NCBI GenBank assembly: GCA_002914845.1
Contig: JXTC01000450.1
Coordinates: 181,561-245,560, forward strand
Source of the DNA: Trema orientale
Taxonomy: Eukaryota; Streptophyta; Magnoliopsida; Rosales; Cannabaceae
Direction: 5' to 3'
DNA: 64,000 bases
Part shown: in pieces, positions 60,837 through 64,000 of the stretch
How the letters are laid out: every line of letters begins with the position of its first letter
Numbering within the stretch: the first letter of the stretch is position 1
The notes under the pieces: generated by a model
The model's input: only the letters and a program-made list of their open reading frames with translations
What the model was told of the DNA's origin: nothing
Databases searched by the model: none
Program-made: the position numbers and the translations under genes

Positions 60837-63800
60837 ATGGACAAAATTACACTTTTTATTGCTTATAATGGAAGATGGACTACAAAGAATAAATACGTGG
60901 AACATAAAGTCAAAACTTTTTTTGGTACAAGAAGACATTAAATTTGAGGAATTGAAGGAGAAGATATACAAAGATCTTAGTTTGGATCCATATGCTATTT
61001 CGCTCAAAGTTTCATTTGATGCAAAGATGGAAACAAGTAAAGGAATGATAGTGGAAAATGACAACAATTTAGCTGTGTATATGCATTTGATCAAGAATGA
61101 AAAAGAGTACAAGAACTGTCCACTTATAATTGAAATAGAAGACTATCAAGCAAAAAGGAATGCGCAGTACAGCAACATCGGTTAAGAAAGTTACTTCTAT
61201 AGCTAGTGAAGGAAGTAGTGAGTGTGTCAAAAGTTTAAGAATGTCTTAAAATATTGAAATTGGAGAATCAAGTAAAGAGGTTCAGTCACCTATACATGTG
61301 CTGCCAAATATGGACATTGAAGACTTAAGAGTGAATCTCATTTTCCTAAATAAGAAAACACTACAAAGTTTTCTTGCTACAATTTCTATGAGAAAATAAT
61401 TTGATTATAGGGTTGATAAGTCATGCGCAAAAGTTTTTTGGGCAAGTTGCGTTGATAAAAATTGTAATTGGTATTTACATGCAAGGAAATTAGGGAACAC
61501 CGAGATGTATAGAGTTGTCAAATACCAGAGAATTCATACATGTTCATTGAATTACAGAAGTGCTGAAAACAGACATGCAAGTGCGATAATTGTAGGTGAT
61601 TGCATCAAAGAAAAAATGCGTGACCCAAAAGCATCATACAAGCCGAGGGAACTAATGAATGATATGAGACTAGAGTTTGGACTTGATCTTAGTTATGAGA
61701 AAGCATGGAGGGCGAGGAAATCAGCGTTGGAAGACATAAGAGATTGTCCAAAAAAAAGTTATGGATTTCTACCATCATATGTCCACATGTTAAAATCTAA
61801 AAATCCAGGCACATTTACTAGAATTGAAAAAGATGAGAACAACATGTATGATTACTTGAGTCCCTAAAAAAATATTATCGTTGTTTATAACTTTTGATTA
61901 TTATACTCACTACACTTAGAAAGAAGTTTTACTTTATGTTTATTTCTTTGTCATTACCTATATTTATGTACGTCTATTGTTACCTATACTAGTTGTTTAT
62001 AGTTACTGAACAAAAACAAAAGACTATCATACTTGATATTAGTTACAAAATAAACCACTTGTATATATTTTTGCCTGTTTATTTAGGTGAAACTAGTTGT
62101 TTACAGTTATAAGAAATGTCATCTACAAAGTGAACAACTTATTTACGGTTAAACCATAAGATCAGAAACTTAAAATTTTGTGTTTTTCAGGTTTAAATAT
62201 CTTTTTGTTTCATTTGGTGCTTCAATACAAGGATGGAAGCACTGTAGACCTGTTATAGTGGTTGATGGTACTTTTTTGACAACTATATGTGGAGGAACAT
62301 TATATGCAGCTTGTGCTAAGGATGGAAACAATCAAATTTTCCCACTTGGTTTTGGAATTAGGGACTCAGAGAATAATGATGCATGGGAGTGGTTTTTCAA
62401 AAGACTCAAAGAAGCTATTGGAGATCGCGAAGATTTGTGCATCATATCAGATAGGCTTAAAAGTATAGCAAAAGCTGTAAACGAGATTTATCCAAATGCA
62501 TATCATGGCATATGTGAGCATCATTTGCAACAACATTTGTGGACTAAGTTCAGATGTGTTGGTTTGGTTGCTACATATCAAGCTGCTGCAAGAGCATATT
62601 ACCGTATAGACTACCATACTGCTATGTCTACATTGAAGGACTTGAACCCCAAAATTACAACTTATTTGTTGAAAGCAAATCCTGAAAAATGGGCCCATTC
62701 TTTTAATCCAAGGCGTCGGTTTAACATACAAACAACTAATATTGCAGAGTCAATAAATTCAGCAATCAAAAAACCAAGAGAATTACCTGTGACTCCACTA
62801 CTTGAAGCTTTAAGAGAGATGTTACAAATTTGGTTTTCAAAAAGAAAAAAAGAGGCAGGTTACATCTTACTTCTAGTAACTAATTGGACAAACAAGCAAA
62901 TGACAGAAAAGCTAGAAGCAACATATCGAATGTCGGTATGTATACATAAACTATTTTTTATTTTCATGTTATACTATGAAGCCATTTCCATTAAAAAAGA
63001 ACCTTAAAAATTTAATCAAATAAAAATTTGATATACAGGTTGTAGCAATTGATACACTAAAATTTCAAGTAAAAGCAGGAGAAAAACAATTTATAGTTGA
63101 TTTGAACGAGAAAATATGCTCTTGTCTTGAATTTCAACTCGAAGGGATACCATGTACACACTCAATTGCTGTAATAGATAGGAGACACCTTGATAAGTAC
63201 TCATTTTGTTCTAAATGGTACAATACTTCTACTCTAAAAGATATATACGCATGTATAATTACTTGAGTCCCTAAAATAATATTATGGCTATTTACAGCTT
63301 TTGATAATTACACTCACTACGCTTAGAAAGAAGTTTTAAGTTATGTTTTTTTCTTTGTCATTACCTATATTTATACATGTCTATTATTTAGAGGATGAAA
63401 CTAGTTGTTTACAGTTATTGAAGAAAAACAGAATGCTATTATACTTGATATTAGCTACAAAGTAAACGACTTGTATACATTTCTGTTTGTTTATTTCATG
63501 TGAAACTAACTATTTACAGTTATATGAAATATCAGGTACAAAGTAAATATATTGTTTATGATTAATAAACTTAAGATCAGAGAGTTAAATTTTGTGTTTT
63601 TACATATTTAATTATATTTTTGTTGCATTTGGTGATTCATTATATGGTACTTTGGTTTATAGTTATTTCTTTGTTAGTACTTATAATTTTTTGTTTTTCA
63701 GGTTCAATCAATCCAGTTAGTGATGAGAATGATTGGGATATACCAGAAGAAGTTCAGCAAGAGAAAATAGAGCCTCCAGAATTCAAAAATAAACCGGGAA

Positions 63801-63958
63801 GAAGGAAGATTAAGAGATATCCATCTGAAGGTGAATTTAAGCATACAGTAAAATGTGGATCATGTGGACAGCCAAGGCATAACAGGAAAAAATGTAAGAA
63901 CCCGCCAGAATTATATGACAAGTCAAAGAGATACAAGAGTGAAGGTTCAGCATCATAA
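60837..63958 (+). pseudogene. MuDR-type transposase gene, broken
   Basis: N-terminal domain from 60837 (MDKITLFIAYNGRWTTKNKY). A run of seven T at 60917-60923 puts the following LVQEDIKFEELKEKIY in another frame. Further stops at 61183, 61247 and 61397 interrupt the MuDR N-terminal region (FDYRVDKSCAKVFWASCVDK). Exon 61400-61845 ends at a GTATGA donor; exon 62191-62935 holds the MULE core (VIVVDGTFLTTICGGTLYAA, PLGFGIRDSENNDAWEWFF, ISDRLKSIAKAV, CEHHLQQHL, TTNIAESINSAI). Exon 63039-63252 has a SWIM zinc finger (CSCLEFQLEGIPCTHSIA). Exon 63702-63958 ends with a CCHC knuckle (CGSCGQPRHNRKKC). The core and C-terminal exons are intact; only the 5' part is damaged. Confidence 0.88.
61846..62190 (+). 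repeat. Transposase intron, duplicated downstream
   Basis: Intron sequence beginning GTATGATTACTTGAGTCCCT. It is related along most of its length to the later intron 63253-63701 (GTATAATTACTTGAGTCCCT), including TTAGAAAGAAGTTTTA, CATTACCTATATTTAT, ACTAGTTGTTTA and CTTGATATTAG. Both contain the TTGTTTACAGTT word of the 183-bp array. Confidence 0.88.
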
Positions 63959-64000
63959 AAATGATTCCCAAAAATGTTTAAATTGAACTAGTTATATACT

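Larger units (their letters stand above)
59142..64000 (+). mobile_element. Mutator-like (MuDR-type) autonomous-class element, truncated by window end
   Basis: Probable left end near GGGAGAATTTGGCAGTTACC at 59142, followed by a CT-rich leader (59300-59410), tandem repeats and a transposase gene reaching 63958. The right terminal repeat must be outside the window, so the ends are not proven. Confidence 0.75.

Noticed and set aside
1..64000. tRNA, rRNA or snoRNA genes
   Set aside because: I scanned by eye for cloverleaf and box motifs and saw no convincing candidate; a covariance search would be decisive.

Overview
This is nuclear DNA from a flowering plant, almost certainly a eudicot. It is very A/T-rich, its genes are split by GT-AG introns, and it is crowded with Ty1/copia and Ty3/gypsy retrotransposons, MITEs and Mutator-like elements. 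The window begins with a HindIII site and has two single N positions (23120, 35268), which would fit a BAC-derived contig. I cannot name the species from sequence alone.

Four host genes can be rebuilt exon by exon with intact frames. (1) A VRN1-type two-B3-domain DNA-binding protein lies at 1393-5574, minus strand (4 exons, 415 codons). (2) A secreted Expp1-like protein lies at 12819-15973, plus strand (3 exons, 248 codons). (3) A CDCA7-type zf-4CXXC_R1 protein lies at 16536-18780, minus strand (5 exons, 353 codons), tail-to-tail with gene 2. (4) A membrane-anchored PXA-PX-Nexin_C sorting nexin lies at 25252-39106, minus strand (15 exons, 1040 codons). Its tenth intron has been swollen to 6.3 kb by a Ty1/copia element in antisense orientation.

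All else is repeats and relics. Region 6-12.8 kb is gene-poor and holds a MITE with a 10-bp target duplication and a dead hAT transposase fragment. The first intron of the Expp1-like gene has collected three copies of a GC-rich hairpin element. Region 19-24.7 kb holds a pair of inverted 291-bp elements whose target-site duplications show that the DNA between them has flipped, then a solo gypsy LTR. Region 39.8-43.5 kb is a run of MITEs. Region 44.8-53.9 kb is an old copia element split by a younger, internally deleted gypsy element of the same family as the solo LTR. Region 56.7-57.4 kb carries a dense cluster of ACTTGAC repeats. Region 58-59.1 kb looks like a Pack-MULE carrying a captured gene fragment. 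From 59.1 kb to the window end is a MuDR-type element with a broken transposase gene and five 183-bp tandem repeats.

The host genes do not form one pathway. Two are chromatin- or DNA-associated (VRN1-like, CDCA7-like), one is secreted and one is an endomembrane tether or trafficking protein. I did not find a wholly new gene system. The most original signal is the MITE-mediated inversion at 19941-20851.
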